Source: Streptomyces abyssalis (GTDB lineage: Bacteria; Actinomycetota; Actinomycetes; Streptomycetales; Streptomycetaceae). Taken from it: a stretch of DNA of 64,000 nt. Positions 15,194-23,937 of the stretch are shown here, in pieces. The stretch is taken from the NCBI RefSeq assembly GCF_001751365.1, contig NZ_LJGT01000041.1, positions 1,559,425-1,623,424 of the forward strand, written 5' to 3'. Numbering within the stretch: the stretch's first letter is position 1; each line of letters opens with the position of its first letter. A program made the translations under genes and the position numbers. Below the pieces are notes generated by a model. It did no database searches. It was not told the origin of the DNA and worked only from the letters and a program-made list of their open reading frames with translations.

Positions 15194-16557
15194 CTCAGAG
15201 CCTGCCCTGCCTGTTCACGATTCTGCTCGAATCTGTCGGCGTAGCCCTGGGCGTCGCCGCCTTCCCAGTGAGGACCGCCGTTGTACCGCGCGGCCAGCTC
15301 GCGGTACTGGGCTTGCGTCATCTCCTCCGGCGGCACGTCGGCGAATGAGCTCTGGGCCTTGAGATCGGCCATGTACTTCGCGGAGATCAGCATGTTCTGG
15401 CTGGGGTCCTTCAACGAGGTGGTCAATTCGTCGCGCTGGTCCTCGGTGAGATTCTCCGGGTCGTACCCCAGGACCTCCGCCGCGCGGCGGACCTGCACGG
15501 CCATCGGGCCGTACGAGGTGTTGTCGCGGTCCCCGGCGAGTGGGCCGGGAAGGTAATCCGGGGTGAGCGGGCTCCACCCGGACTCGGCAGCGCTGCGAGC
15601 CCAATCGGTCATGCCGTCGGCGACGTAGGGCTTGCCGCCGACCTCGATCCAGGCGATGCCGGCCATCATGTCCGGCGGAAGGCCGTACGCCCGCGCGGCC
15701 TCCTTGATGGCACCCTTGTTCGCCGCGATCCACTCCTCCTTGCTGCCGAAGGCGTCGGTCAGCCACATGCTGTCGACCTCAGGCATGCTCTTGCGGTTGT
15801 TCCGAAGGTCCTGGAGCAGCGGTGAGACTTTCTCGTCGCCGACCATCGGCAGGCTCCCCTTGCCCTCGGTGCTGCCGGGTAGCTGTGTGAGCGGGTTGTC
15901 GGCGGCCTCCACCTTCTCGAAGGACAGCGCCTTGACCTTGAAGAGCAGGGCTGCTGCGTCCTTGTTCGCGGTGCGGAAGTCGGGGATCAGGCCCTTGGCC
16001 CGCTTGAGAGCGGCCACGCACTCGGCGCGCGGACCCCTCTCCGCGCGCAGGGCGGCGCTGAACGCCTCGTCGGCCTGGTCGTAGTAGCGGTTGGCGTCGT
16101 CTCTGATGGCGTCGGCGTCCACGCCGAGTTCGGCGAACCAGTCGAGCACACCCGTCGTGGACCGCACGTCTTCCCAGCGCCGCATCGGCTCGGCATCCTG
16201 TGCCGTACGCGTGATCGGCATGGCCTCGCGGGAGATCACCTCGGACAGCCGGTCCTGTGCGTCTCCGCCTTGCCGGAGACTCTTCCGGGCTTCCTCAACG
16301 GCGTCGGCGTACTTCAGCAGCGCCTTCCACGCCGCTTCATAGCCTTCCATCAGCCCCTGGACCAGGCCCCGTACGTCCTTCAGCCGCTCCTCGTAGGAGG
16401 CCCGGGCGTCGCTGGTCCACTCCACGGACTGCGCCCTCTTGACGGAAGGTTCGAGGGAGTCCAGCAGGTCGCGCATGCGCTTGTATTCCGCGGCGTTGCG
16501 CTCGATCAGCTTGGGGTCGCAGTCCTCCAGGAACTCGACGTCCGCGTAGTAGGTCAC
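15190..16557 (-). CDS. WXG100-like helical protein fused to a lytic-transglycosylase-like domain
   Basis: 455 aa. Residues 1-110 are helical with a WxG-like turn (SVEWTSDARASYEERL), as in ESX substrates. Residues 110-270 are a helical linker. From about 290 the sequence becomes transglycosylase-like: AARAYGLPPDMMAGIAWIEVGG (candidate catalytic Glu in IAWIE), NTSYGPMAVQVRRAAEVLGY, NMLISAKYMADLKAQ, and YRELAARYNGG. No signal peptide is present, so export through a type VII system is inferred. It could remodel peptidoglycan or be a secreted effector. Six bases separate it from the upstream ESX-like gene; it overlaps the downstream gene. Confidence 0.75.
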   Translation of the reverse strand: MTYYADVEFLEDCDPKLIERNAAEYKRMRDLLDSLEPSVKRAQSVEWTSDARASYEERLKDVRGLVQGLMEGYEAAWKALLKYADAVEEARKSLRQGGDAQDRLSEVISREAMPITRTAQDAEPMRRWEDVRSTTGVLDWFAELGVDADAIRDDANRYYDQADEAFSAALRAERGPRAECVAALKRAKGLIPDFRTANKDAAALLFKVKALSFEKVEAADNPLTQLPGSTEGKGSLPMVGDEKVSPLLQDLRNNRKSMPEVDSMWLTDAFGSKEEWIAANKGAIKEAARAYGLPPDMMAGIAWIEVGGKPYVADGMTDWARSAAESGWSPLTPDYLPGPLAGDRDNTSYGPMAVQVRRAAEVLGYDPENLTEDQRDELTTSLKDPSQNMLISAKYMADLKAQSSFADVPPEEMTQAQYRELAARYNGGPHWEGGDAQGYADRFEQNREQAGQALR

Positions 16558-16562
16558 GGCGA

Positions 16563-16895
16563 TCAGTTTCCCTTCGGCGCGACATACGACGACGAGTCGA
16601 CGAAGTCCTTCAAAGCGGCCGCGGTGCTGCTCTCCACAGAGGTGTAGTTGTTGCCCGTGGCCTTGAGCAGGGTGGACAGCGCGGTCAGCAGCGCGGCGAG
16701 ATCCTTGCCCTGGTCGTCGGCGAAGCGGGCGAAATCCAGCACCGCGACCGACACGTCCCTGTGCGAGCGCGGCACGCGCGCCATGGTGCCGATGTCGCCG
16801 TCGAGACTGCCCTGTTCGAGCAGCCCGGCGATCTCCAGCAGCAGGTGCGCGCTGCCGTCGATCGACTCGGGCACCGCGCTGAAGCCCTCACCCAT
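16563..16895 (-). CDS. ESX/type VII secretion-associated helical protein
   Basis: 110 aa, almost entirely helical, with the pattern of EspC/DUF2580-like ESX-associated proteins: MGEGFSAVPESIDGSAHLLLEIAGLL, ARVPRSHRDVSVAVLDFARF, DLAALLTALSTLLKATGNNY. GGAGG is placed before the ATG at 16895. It heads a three-gene operon with the WXG-transglycosylase and a membrane protein and probably acts as the partner or chaperone of that protein. No ESX ATPase or channel gene lies in this window. Confidence 0.7.
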   Translation of the reverse strand: MGEGFSAVPESIDGSAHLLLEIAGLLEQGSLDGDIGTMARVPRSHRDVSVAVLDFARFADDQGKDLAALLTALSTLLKATGNNYTSVESSTAAALKDFVDSSSYVAPKGN

Positions 16896-17190
16896 CCCCC
16901 GACCTCCGTCCCCCGGTTCACGTCGATGGCAAGGCTAGCCAACGCCCTGGCCGGGCGGCAGCGTGCAAGCGGGAGGTAGGCGGGTTTCGGCCGCCTCAAG
17001 ACGCGCACCCGAAGCAAGGCCCCACCGATTCTCTCCGGAACTGTCAACTGGCTTGGTCTGATCCTTGGTTGAAGCCGGGCCGGGAGTTGAATGCCCGCAA
17101 GGGTGAGCGCGTCGACGCCGGACCGGGAACGGTCCCCCGGGCGTCTGCGTCGTACATGCATTCACGTCCACGGCTCGGAGGAGATGGGGC

Positions 17191-18249
17191 ATGCACGAAG
17201 GCACGCGGCGGGCCGCCGCTGTCCTGGCGGCGGCGATACCCCTCCTGGCGGCGGCGATGGCGGCCGTGCAACTGGCGGCCCTGGACAGCGCGATCTCCGC
17301 TGGACGCCCTGGCTACCCCGAGGACGACGCGGACGACGCGGAAGAGATGTGGAGGGCCGGCCTGCACGACGTGGCCTGGGACTGCGGCCCGCTGCTGCTC
17401 GTCGGGCTTCTCGCGGTGCTCTTCGCCCACAGGCTGTGGCGCGGCTCGGCGCGGTCCGGAGGCGCCCTGGCCTGCTTGGCCGTGCCGATGCTCTTCGCCG
17501 GGTACATCGCCTTGGGCGCCGACGCGGTCAGCGGCGCGCTCTGGCTCGGCACCAGCGACACGGGCAGCACGCTCGTCGACACGCCTGGCTGGTGCGAGCC
17601 CGCGTCGAAGGCGCTGCTGTGGGCGACCGCCGTCGTCCAACTGGTCCTCGTCGTCGTGCTGCGGCCCTGGCAGCTGCTGAACGAAGCGGCAGAGCCGCGA
17701 CTCGACCCTGACCGGACCCGTCGCGGCTCGTGGCTGCTCACAGCCGCGGCCGGTCTCGGACTCGGGCTGATCGGGCTGTACTGGGCGGCCTTCGGAATCA
17801 CGGAGGCCCGGGTGCAGCACCTGGCCGAGGCTGACGACCTGCACTACGCCGGCCTGACGCTGCTGTGGACGGGAGCGCCGCTCGCACTCGTCTGCCTGGC
17901 CCTCCTCGCTCTCGCGCTTCCGGCTCGCCGCGGGGTGTTCTGGGTGACGGCGTGCGTGTGGCCGCTGAATGCGCTGATGCTGTCGGCGGTGGTGCTCGTC
18001 GGCTGGGCACACCCGCTCAAGCTGGACCTGATCGAGGAGGGCGCCGACGCCGGGGACGACTACGGGCCGGTCATCGACGCGATCCCCGGCTGGTACATCC
18101 CCGCGCGCATCGCGCTCTCGCTCGCGGTCGTGGCCGTGTGCTTCGTCGCGGCGAAGTCCCTGAGAAGCTCCCGGGCGACTGGCCGGGACCGAGCCGGGCC
18201 ACTCGGCCGACGGCACGGCGAATACTCGGCCACGACCACCGGCCCGTGA
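17191..18249 (+). CDS. Integral membrane protein of unknown function
   Basis: 352 aa with about eight predicted helices, for example AAAVLAAAIPLLAAAMAAVQLAAL (5-30), CGPLLLVGLLAVLFA (near 70), LLWATAVVQLVLVVVLRPW (near 145), LLTAAAGLGLGLIGLYWAAFG (near 185), LVCLALLALALP (near 235) and IALSLAVVAVCFVA (near 315). An acidic segment (GYPEDDADDAEEM) follows helix 1. No family motif was recognised. GGAGGAGA precedes the ATG. It runs toward the frameshifted minus-strand gene. Confidence 0.75.
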   Translation: MHEGTRRAAAVLAAAIPLLAAAMAAVQLAALDSAISAGRPGYPEDDADDAEEMWRAGLHDVAWDCGPLLLVGLLAVLFAHRLWRGSARSGGALACLAVPMLFAGYIALGADAVSGALWLGTSDTGSTLVDTPGWCEPASKALLWATAVVQLVLVVVLRPWQLLNEAAEPRLDPDRTRRGSWLLTAAAGLGLGLIGLYWAAFGITEARVQHLAEADDLHYAGLTLLWTGAPLALVCLALLALALPARRGVFWVTACVWPLNALMLSAVVLVGWAHPLKLDLIEEGADAGDDYGPVIDAIPGWYIPARIALSLAVVAVCFVAAKSLRSSRATGRDRAGPLGRRHGEYSATTTGP

Positions 18250-18251
18250 AC

Positions 18252-18693
18252 TCAAGAGCGTTCGAAGGTCGTCACGCCGGCCCGGTACCGGGCGTCCTCG
18301 CGGGCTTCTGAGATCTCGACGACGAAGTCGGGGAGGGCATGGCCGGCCGGACTGCCGTCCGCCCGTGGTCGAGCCGGGTTCCGCTTCCCAGTCGATCAGA
18401 TGAACCACTGCACAGTACTTTCCGCTGTCCAGCGGGACGGTGTTGCATCCCGCGGACGAGGCATCGACCTCCTCGATGCCTCCAGTGCAGACGGTTCCGT
18501 GCGACGCGAGAAGATAAGGACCGGAGCTCACGAAGACGTACTCGCGCTCCCTCCCGGTCAGCCCTCCGCGTTCCGTGCGTCCCCTCAGGGCGAGTTGATA
18601 CGCCCCGTCACTGCCGATGTTCACCGGGACGAACGCCCCTGCCTCTATGTACGGCAGGAAGCGGGCGTCCTCTCCGAACGTGGCTTGGTCCAA
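18252..18693 (-). pseudogene. Frameshifted gene of unknown function
   Basis: Two frames carry the pieces of one protein. From 18693 the frame gives LPYIEAGAFVPVNIGSDGAY, REREYVFVSSGPYLLASHGT, and YCAVVHLIDWEAEPGSTTG. Near 18335-18355 the protein-like sequence jumps to another frame, HALPDFVVEISEAREDARYR, ending FERS and a TGA at 18252-18254. The first frame instead runs on for hundreds of low-complexity codons. A one-base indel is the simplest cause. The start is uncertain (TTG 18693), with an in-frame stop a few codons upstream, so the N-terminus may also be lost. Confidence 0.55.
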
Positions 18694-18755
18694 GCCGAAT
18701 CAGGCCGTGGCGAAAAATCGGCGTTAACTCCCGCCCCGACCCTTGCCAAGCGGAG

Positions 18756-18780
18756 TTAGTACGTGTTCGGATTAGTTCTG
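18756..18780 (+). promoter_or_regulatory. Candidate NicR operator upstream of nicX
   Basis: TTAGTACGTGTTCGGATTAG at 18756-18775 followed by TTCTG is repeated, with one base changed, upstream of nicE at 30240-30264. It is an imperfect palindrome: TTAGTACG against the complement of CGGATTAA matches at 6 of 8 positions around a TGTT centre, a typical MarR footprint size. CCTTGC precedes both copies at nearly the same distance, so the site overlaps the promoter. It is 185 bases before nicX, leaving a long leader. Confidence 0.8.
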
Positions 18781-18965
18781 CCCAGGCGTACAGCGCCTGC
18801 AGATTTCCGCTGGTCAGAGCCTATGCGGTGGGCCGATTCCGGCCTGCGCCGACGACGCCCCGACGGCCGCGAACGGCCTCGACGGTCCGCTTTCCGCGGT
18901 GGAGCGCCGTCACGGACAGGCCACAGGCCCCCATAGCTGAAGCGAAGACTCCTGGAGGAACATCC

Positions 18966-19997
18966 ATGTTCGATCTGTCGTCCGTCGATCTGCTCGGCGC
19001 GTTCACCCGAGAACTGGAGCTGTGCAAGCTCGAGAAGGGCGAGCACGTCGTCGTCCTCGCCGAGCCCGGCAGCCGCGGCGACTACGTGGCCGCCGCCTTC
19101 GGAGCCGCGAAGTCCCTGGGAGCCCACGTCATCTCCGCGACCGTGCCCGGCGGCAGCGCCGCCCCGATGGACAGCACCCACACCGGTGCGGGGCCCGGAC
19201 TGACCTCCGTCCTGGACGACACCGCCGCTCAGGACCTGCTCAAGTCGGCCGACCTGGTCGTCGACCTCACGCAGGAGGGCTTCATCCACGCCCCCGTCCA
19301 GCAGGAGATCCTGCGGACCGGCACCCGCATCATCTTCGTCTGCGACGCCCCCGACGTCCTCATCCGCAACCTGCCGCAGGCGAGCGACAAGGAGCGCGTC
19401 CTGGAGGCGTCCGGCCTTCTCAAGCGCTCGGAGATCATGCGCGTCACCTCCGCCGCCGGTACGGACCTGACAGTGCAGCTCAAGGGCTCGCACCCGGAGT
19501 TCCAGGTCGGCTTCGCCGACGACCCGGGCCGCTGGGATCACTGGCCGAGCACGATGGTGCTGTGCTGGCCGGAGTTCTCCGACGGCCGGCTGGTGCTGGC
19601 GGAGGGCGACATCCTGCTGCCCTTCAAGGAGTACGTCCGTGACCCGGTCACTCTGGACATCGCCGACGGCCACATCGAGAAGATCTCCGGCGGCGCCGAG
19701 GCGAAGCTCCTGGACAGCTTCTTCGAGGACTGCGACGACCAATGGGGGCGCAGCCTCTCCCACATGGGATGGGGTCTGATGAAGACCGCCGACTGGTTCG
19801 CCACCGCCCTGTACGGCAAGGGCGAGCTGATGGGCATGGACGCCCGCGCGTTCGCCGGTAACTTCCTCTGGTCGACCGGGCCGCACCCCGTGCTCGGCCG
19901 TGAGTCCTATGCGCACGTGGACATCGCGATGCGCGGCTGCACCGTCTCCGTCGACGGCACGGACGTCGTCGTGGACGGGAAGCTCACCGAACGCTGA
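18966..19997 (+). CDS. nicX: 2,5-dihydroxypyridine 5,6-dioxygenase
   Basis: 343 aa, about the length of Pseudomonas putida NicX. It has the M29-aminopeptidase-like fold signature and the NicX-specific segments FADDPGRWDHWPSTMVLCWP, AEGDILLPFKEYVRDPVTL, SHMGWGL and GMDARAFAGNFLWSTGPHP. The Fe(II) ligands of NicX (two His and an Asp) correspond to His266, His317 and Asp319 here (SHMGWG; AHVDIAM). The enzyme opens the 2,5-dihydroxypyridine ring with O2 to N-formylmaleamate. GGAGGAA at 18954-18960 supports ATG 18966. First gene of the cluster, behind the conserved operator. Confidence 0.9.
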   Translation: MFDLSSVDLLGAFTRELELCKLEKGEHVVVLAEPGSRGDYVAAAFGAAKSLGAHVISATVPGGSAAPMDSTHTGAGPGLTSVLDDTAAQDLLKSADLVVDLTQEGFIHAPVQQEILRTGTRIIFVCDAPDVLIRNLPQASDKERVLEASGLLKRSEIMRVTSAAGTDLTVQLKGSHPEFQVGFADDPGRWDHWPSTMVLCWPEFSDGRLVLAEGDILLPFKEYVRDPVTLDIADGHIEKISGGAEAKLLDSFFEDCDDQWGRSLSHMGWGLMKTADWFATALYGKGELMGMDARAFAGNFLWSTGPHPVLGRESYAHVDIAMRGCTVSVDGTDVVVDGKLTER

Positions 19998-20049
19998 CCG
20001 GCGGCCCGCACCGGCCCGCACCGGCACCGGCCCGCGACGCCCCCCGTAC

Positions 20050-20073
20050 ACGCGTCCGTTCACGCGTCCGTTC
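20050..20073 (+). repeat. Two tandem 12-bp repeats in the nicX-nicC gap
   Basis: ACGCGTCCGTTC occurs at 20050-20061 and again at 20062-20073, followed by a partial third copy ACGCCTC. It lies between the nicX stop and the nicC ribosome site. Function unknown; the copies could shift spacing or fold with the GC-rich sequence before them. Confidence 0.6.
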
Positions 20074-20094
20074 ACGCCTCGCCTTGGAGGAGCT

Positions 20095-21363
20095 TTGGCG
20101 CCCAGCCAGTCTTTCGAAGTCACCGTCGTCGGCGGTGGATTGGGCGGTCTGACCGCCGCGCTCGCCCTGCGCCACAGGGGCATCCGGGTCACCGTCCTGG
20201 AGCAGGCACCCGAGCTGGGAGAGGTGGGGGCCGGAATCCAGACGGCGCCCAACGCCAGCCGCGTCCTGCTCGGACTCGGACTGCGCCGCCAACTGGAGGC
20301 CATCCACACCGAGCCGCAGGACCAGGTGCGGCGCAGGTGGAAGGACGGCAGCGTCGTCGGCCTGACCAGGCTGGGCCAGTACTGCAAAGACCAGTACAAC
20401 GCCCCGTACTGGCACTACCACCGGGCCGACCTGCACCGCGTGATCATGGACGCCTGTACGGACCCGTACGGTCCGGGCCCCGTGGTGACCCTGCACACAG
20501 ACCAGAAGGTCACAGGGCTGGACCGCGGCGACCCCCGGCGCCCCGCGGCCCTCACCGGCGACGGCTGCCGCTACGAGAGCGACGCGCTCATCGGGGCGGA
20601 CGGAATCCGCTCACGGGTCCGTGACGCCATCGGCGCTGAGGACACCCTGCTCTTCTCCGGCGAGATGGCCTTCCGGGCGCTGATCCCGGGCGACCTGATC
20701 GCCGCCGACCCGGCGACGAGGTGGCTCGTCGACCGCTACCAGAGCACCATCTGGTACGGCCCCGACCGGCATCTCGTCCACTACATGATCCGCCGCGGCG
20801 AGTTCCTGAACGTCGTCGCCTGCGTACCCTGCACCGACGAGGTCGCCGAGAAGTGGGTGGTGTCCTCCAGCGCGCAGGAGCTGGCCGAGGCATTCCCCGG
20901 CTGGGACGACCGAGTCCCCGCGATGCTCTCCAAGGCAAAGGAGGACGTGTCCTGCTTCGCCCTCTACCACCGGCGTCCCGACCCGGTGTGGATGGACGAT
21001 CACATCGCCCTTCTGGGCGACGCATGCCATGCCATGCTTCCCTACCAGGCACAAGGCGCCTCGCAGGCCATGGAGGACGCCGCCGTGCTCGCGGAGGAAC
21101 TGGGAGCCGTCACCGCCGACGGCATCCGGGGAGCGCTGCGCCGCTACGTGGACCGGCGGGCCAAGCACGCCGGGATGGTGCAGCAGGCCTCACTCCGCAA
21201 CAAGACCTTCTACCACTTCCCCGACGGGCCCGAGCAGCGCGAACGCGACGCGAAGCTGGCGCACTTCGACGGAGAGTCCGACGTCTCCTACGACTGGCTG
21301 TGGAGCGGCACCCCGCTCAACGACCCCGACCTGGGGTCCTTCTCGTACCAATTCTCCCGGTGA
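20095..21363 (+). CDS. nicC: FAD-dependent 6-hydroxynicotinate 3-monooxygenase-like protein
   Basis: 422 aa, class A flavoprotein monooxygenase. The FAD motif VVGGGLGGLTAALALRHRG is at the N-terminus, the second FAD segment ALIGADGIRSRVRDA is near residue 165, and the GD motif HIALLGDACHAMLPYQAQGA is near 310. WHYHRADLHRVIMD resembles the corresponding NicC segment. NicC converts 6-hydroxynicotinate to 2,5-dihydroxypyridine with loss of CO2. The only sensible start is TTG 20095, four bases after GGAGG. The assignment rests on context as well as sequence, since related monooxygenases act on salicylate-like acids. Confidence 0.8.
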   Translation: MAPSQSFEVTVVGGGLGGLTAALALRHRGIRVTVLEQAPELGEVGAGIQTAPNASRVLLGLGLRRQLEAIHTEPQDQVRRRWKDGSVVGLTRLGQYCKDQYNAPYWHYHRADLHRVIMDACTDPYGPGPVVTLHTDQKVTGLDRGDPRRPAALTGDGCRYESDALIGADGIRSRVRDAIGAEDTLLFSGEMAFRALIPGDLIAADPATRWLVDRYQSTIWYGPDRHLVHYMIRRGEFLNVVACVPCTDEVAEKWVVSSSAQELAEAFPGWDDRVPAMLSKAKEDVSCFALYHRRPDPVWMDDHIALLGDACHAMLPYQAQGASQAMEDAAVLAEELGAVTADGIRGALRRYVDRRAKHAGMVQQASLRNKTFYHFPDGPEQRERDAKLAHFDGESDVSYDWLWSGTPLNDPDLGSFSYQFSR

Positions 21364-21486
21364 GCCGCGCGGGCGCGCCGGCGCGGCGTCCCCGCTGTCC
21401 CCCCTGACAACAGGCGAGCGAACCGGCGTCGGCGCCGTCCACCCAGGCGGCGCGCACGAGCCCATCACCGAACCGTGGAGCGAACC

Positions 21487-22905
21487 GTGAAGACAGGCGA
21501 TCAGATAGTCCAGGAACTCCCATGGAAATGGGGTGTCCAGGGCAGGATTTTCATCATCGGTGGCCTCGGCTACCTGTTCGACGCGTGGGACATAGCACTC
21601 AACGGCTTCCTCATGCCGTTGCTGTCCAAGGACTTCGGCCTCACCGTCGGCGAGAGCGGTCTCGTCGCCACGGCCAACCTCGTCGGCATGGCGGTCGGAG
21701 CCGTCGTGTGGGGGGCCATCGCCGACCGCATCGGCCGTAAGCGGGCCTTCAGCGCCACGTTGCTGATCTTCGCGGTGTTCTCGGTGCTCGGCGCCCTCTC
21801 GCCCGACTACTCGGTCTTCCTCGTGCTGCGCTTCCTCGCCGGTGTCGGCCTCGGCGGCTGCATACCCGTCGACTACGCCCTCGTCAGTGAGTTCTCACCG
21901 CGCAAGCACCGGGGCCGCATCCTGACCGCGCTCGACCTGTGGTGGCCCGTCGGCGTCACGCTGTGCGGACTGGCGGCGACCCTGATGATTCCGCTGCCGG
22001 GCAACTGGCGCTGGATGCTCGCGACGATGGTCCTGCCCGCGCTGCTGCTGTTCTGGGTACGCCGCGGAGTGCCCGAGTCCCCGATCTACCTCACCCGGGT
22101 CGGCAGGGAGGCCGAGGCACGGCAGGTCATCGACTCGCTCGTCGCACGCACCGGCGCGGTGCCCGAGCCGTACGAGATCCCCGTGCCCGCCGCGGGCGAG
22201 GGCTCCGACAGGCCGAAGGGCCTGCGCGCCGGCTACGAGCAGTTCCGGCGGCTGTGGAAGTTCAACCCCCGCATCACCTCGGTGTGCTGGCTGCTGTTCG
22301 TGACGATCATGCTGGTCTACTACGCGGCCCTCACCTGGATGCCTTCGATCCTCAAGGAGGAGGGCTACGACGACACCGCGTCCTTCATGGGCCCCACCCT
22401 GATGAGCGGCGTCGGCATCCTGGGCGTCCTGGCCTCCACCTGGCTGGTCGAGATCACCGGCCGCAAGTGGCTCATCGGGGTCTCCGCGCCCCTCTCGACG
22501 GCCGCGCTGGTCGGCTTCGCGCTGGTGCTGAAGGTGGAGACGGCCGCCATGGCCGCGATCGCCGTCTTCGGCTTCCTCATCCAGCTGACCATCCCGGTGC
22601 TGTACGCGTACGCCGCCGAGCTGTACCCGACGACGCTGCGCGCCAGCGGCTTCGGGTGGGCGTCCTCGGTCAGCCGGATCAGCACCGGATTCGCCCCGAT
22701 GCTGTTCGGGTCGCTGATGTGGCCGCTGCTCGGCCTGCCGATGACCTTCACGGTGCTGGGCGTGGTCGTGGTCCTCGCGGTCGTCTGGATGGCCTTCGGC
22801 GCGCCCGAGACCAAGGGCAAGGACCTGGACGACGTCGATGAGGAACCGGTCCTCGAACAGGTGACTGTTCCGCCGCCGGCTGAGAAGACGCCCGTACAGG
22901 GCTGA
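21487..22905 (+). CDS. nicT: MFS transporter, probable nicotinate importer
   Basis: 472 aa, 12 predicted helices. The MFS loop 2-3 signature is GAIADRIGRKRAF; helix 1 carries GGLGYLFDAWDIALNGFLMP, the acidic pattern of the aromatic-acid:H+ symporter and sugar-porter branches; RGVPESPIYLTRVGREAEA follows helix 6. Position between the NicC-type monooxygenase and the molybdenum hydroxylase suggests uptake of the aromatic acid that starts the pathway. Start chosen at GTG 21487 behind GGAG at 21477-21480; a GTG at 21475 is also in frame. Confidence 0.82.
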   Translation: MKTGDQIVQELPWKWGVQGRIFIIGGLGYLFDAWDIALNGFLMPLLSKDFGLTVGESGLVATANLVGMAVGAVVWGAIADRIGRKRAFSATLLIFAVFSVLGALSPDYSVFLVLRFLAGVGLGGCIPVDYALVSEFSPRKHRGRILTALDLWWPVGVTLCGLAATLMIPLPGNWRWMLATMVLPALLLFWVRRGVPESPIYLTRVGREAEARQVIDSLVARTGAVPEPYEIPVPAAGEGSDRPKGLRAGYEQFRRLWKFNPRITSVCWLLFVTIMLVYYAALTWMPSILKEEGYDDTASFMGPTLMSGVGILGVLASTWLVEITGRKWLIGVSAPLSTAALVGFALVLKVETAAMAAIAVFGFLIQLTIPVLYAYAAELYPTTLRASGFGWASSVSRISTGFAPMLFGSLMWPLLGLPMTFTVLGVVVVLAVVWMAFGAPETKGKDLDDVDEEPVLEQVTVPPPAEKTPVQG

Positions 22906-22915
22906 GCAGGGAGCC

Positions 22916-22962
22916 GTCCTGCGGGCGCGGGTGCGTGGCCCCTCGTCCCCGCCCCGCAGGAC
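22916..22962 (+). terminator. Inverted repeat between transporter and hydroxylase genes
   Basis: GTCCTGCGGG (22916-22925) pairs perfectly with CCCGCAGGAC (22953-22962) around a 27-nt loop. It lies directly after the transporter stop, in a 162-nt gap, and could be a partial terminator or processing site separating two expression levels in the operon. Confidence 0.4.
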
Positions 22963-23067
22963 ACCGCCTGATCACCGGCCGTCCGCCGCCCTGCGGCCCC
23001 GCCGCCCGGCTGTCCCGGCCGTCCGGCAACCGGCCGTTCCACCGACCCCGTCCCCGGGAGGAGAGCG

Positions 23068-23937
23068 ATGAAGCCCGCCGCCTTCACGTATCACCGTGCG
23101 CGCGACGTCGAGGGCGCAGCACGTCTGCTCGCCGAGCTCGGAGACGAGGCGAAGATCATCGCGGGAGGCCAGAGCCTCGTGGCGATGATGAACTTCCGCC
23201 TGGCACGGCCGCAGCACCTGGTCGACATAGCGGGCCTCGACGGCCTGGACGGGGTCCGTACCGGCCCGGACGGCGGCCTCCGCATCGGCGCCCTGGCCAC
23301 ACACCACGCCGTGGAGACCGCACCGCCCGGGGCGCTGGGTGCCGGCTTCGCCGTCGTACGGGAGGCAATGCGCTGGATCGGGCATCTGCCGATCCGCACC
23401 CGCGGAACAGTCGGCGGCAGCCTGGCGCACGCCGACTCCACAGCCGAGTGGTGCCTGCTCGCGGTGCTTCTCGACGCGGAGCTCGTGGCCCGCGGCCCGT
23501 CGGGGGAGCGGCGCATCGCGGCGGGCGACTTCTTCCACGGCTACTACACGACCGCGCTGGAGCCCGAGGAGATCCTCGTCGAGGTCGTCTTCCCGCGGCC
23601 CGCGCCCAACGCCGCGCTCACCGAATTCGCCGAGCGGCGTGGCGACTTCGCCGTCGTCGCGGCGGCCGTCGACCTCCGGCTCGCACCGGGCGGAGGGCAC
23701 ATCGAGGGCGGGCGTGTGGCGCTCGGCGGGGTGACCCCGCAGCCCGTACGGGTGCCGGAGGCCGAGGCGGTCCTCGCCCGGGGAGGGACGCCGGGGCCGC
23801 GACTCTTCGCCGAGTGCGCCGAGTCGGCGGCCGGCGCTGTCAATCCCCCAAGCGACGCGAACGGCAGTGCGCAGTACCGCAGGAGGCTCATCCGCACGCT
23901 GGTGGCGCGCGCATGCGAGGAGGCGACGGCCCGATGA
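23068..23937 (+). CDS. Molybdenum hydroxylase FAD subunit (CoxM-like)
   Basis: 289 aa. FAD-binding motifs of the xanthine-oxidase-family medium subunit are clear: AKIIAGGQSLVAMMNFRLARP near residue 30 and TRGTVGGSLAHADSTAEW near 110, then a C-terminal CO-dehydrogenase-flavoprotein domain (ERRGDFAVVAAAVDLRL). The subunit passes electrons from the Fe-S protein to an acceptor. The ATG follows GGGAGGAGAG. Its stop overlaps the ATG of the large subunit (ATGA). With the next two genes it forms the enzyme proposed to hydroxylate nicotinate at C6. Confidence 0.88.
   Translation: MKPAAFTYHRARDVEGAARLLAELGDEAKIIAGGQSLVAMMNFRLARPQHLVDIAGLDGLDGVRTGPDGGLRIGALATHHAVETAPPGALGAGFAVVREAMRWIGHLPIRTRGTVGGSLAHADSTAEWCLLAVLLDAELVARGPSGERRIAAGDFFHGYYTTALEPEEILVEVVFPRPAPNAALTEFAERRGDFAVVAAAVDLRLAPGGGHIEGGRVALGGVTPQPVRVPEAEAVLARGGTPGPRLFAECAESAAGAVNPPSDANGSAQYRRRLIRTLVARACEEATAR

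Noticed and set aside
18966..19997. Leucyl aminopeptidase (M29)
   Set aside because: The fold is shared, but the RWDHWPS and metal-ligand pattern (SHMGWG, HVD) and the neighbours match NicX dioxygenase.
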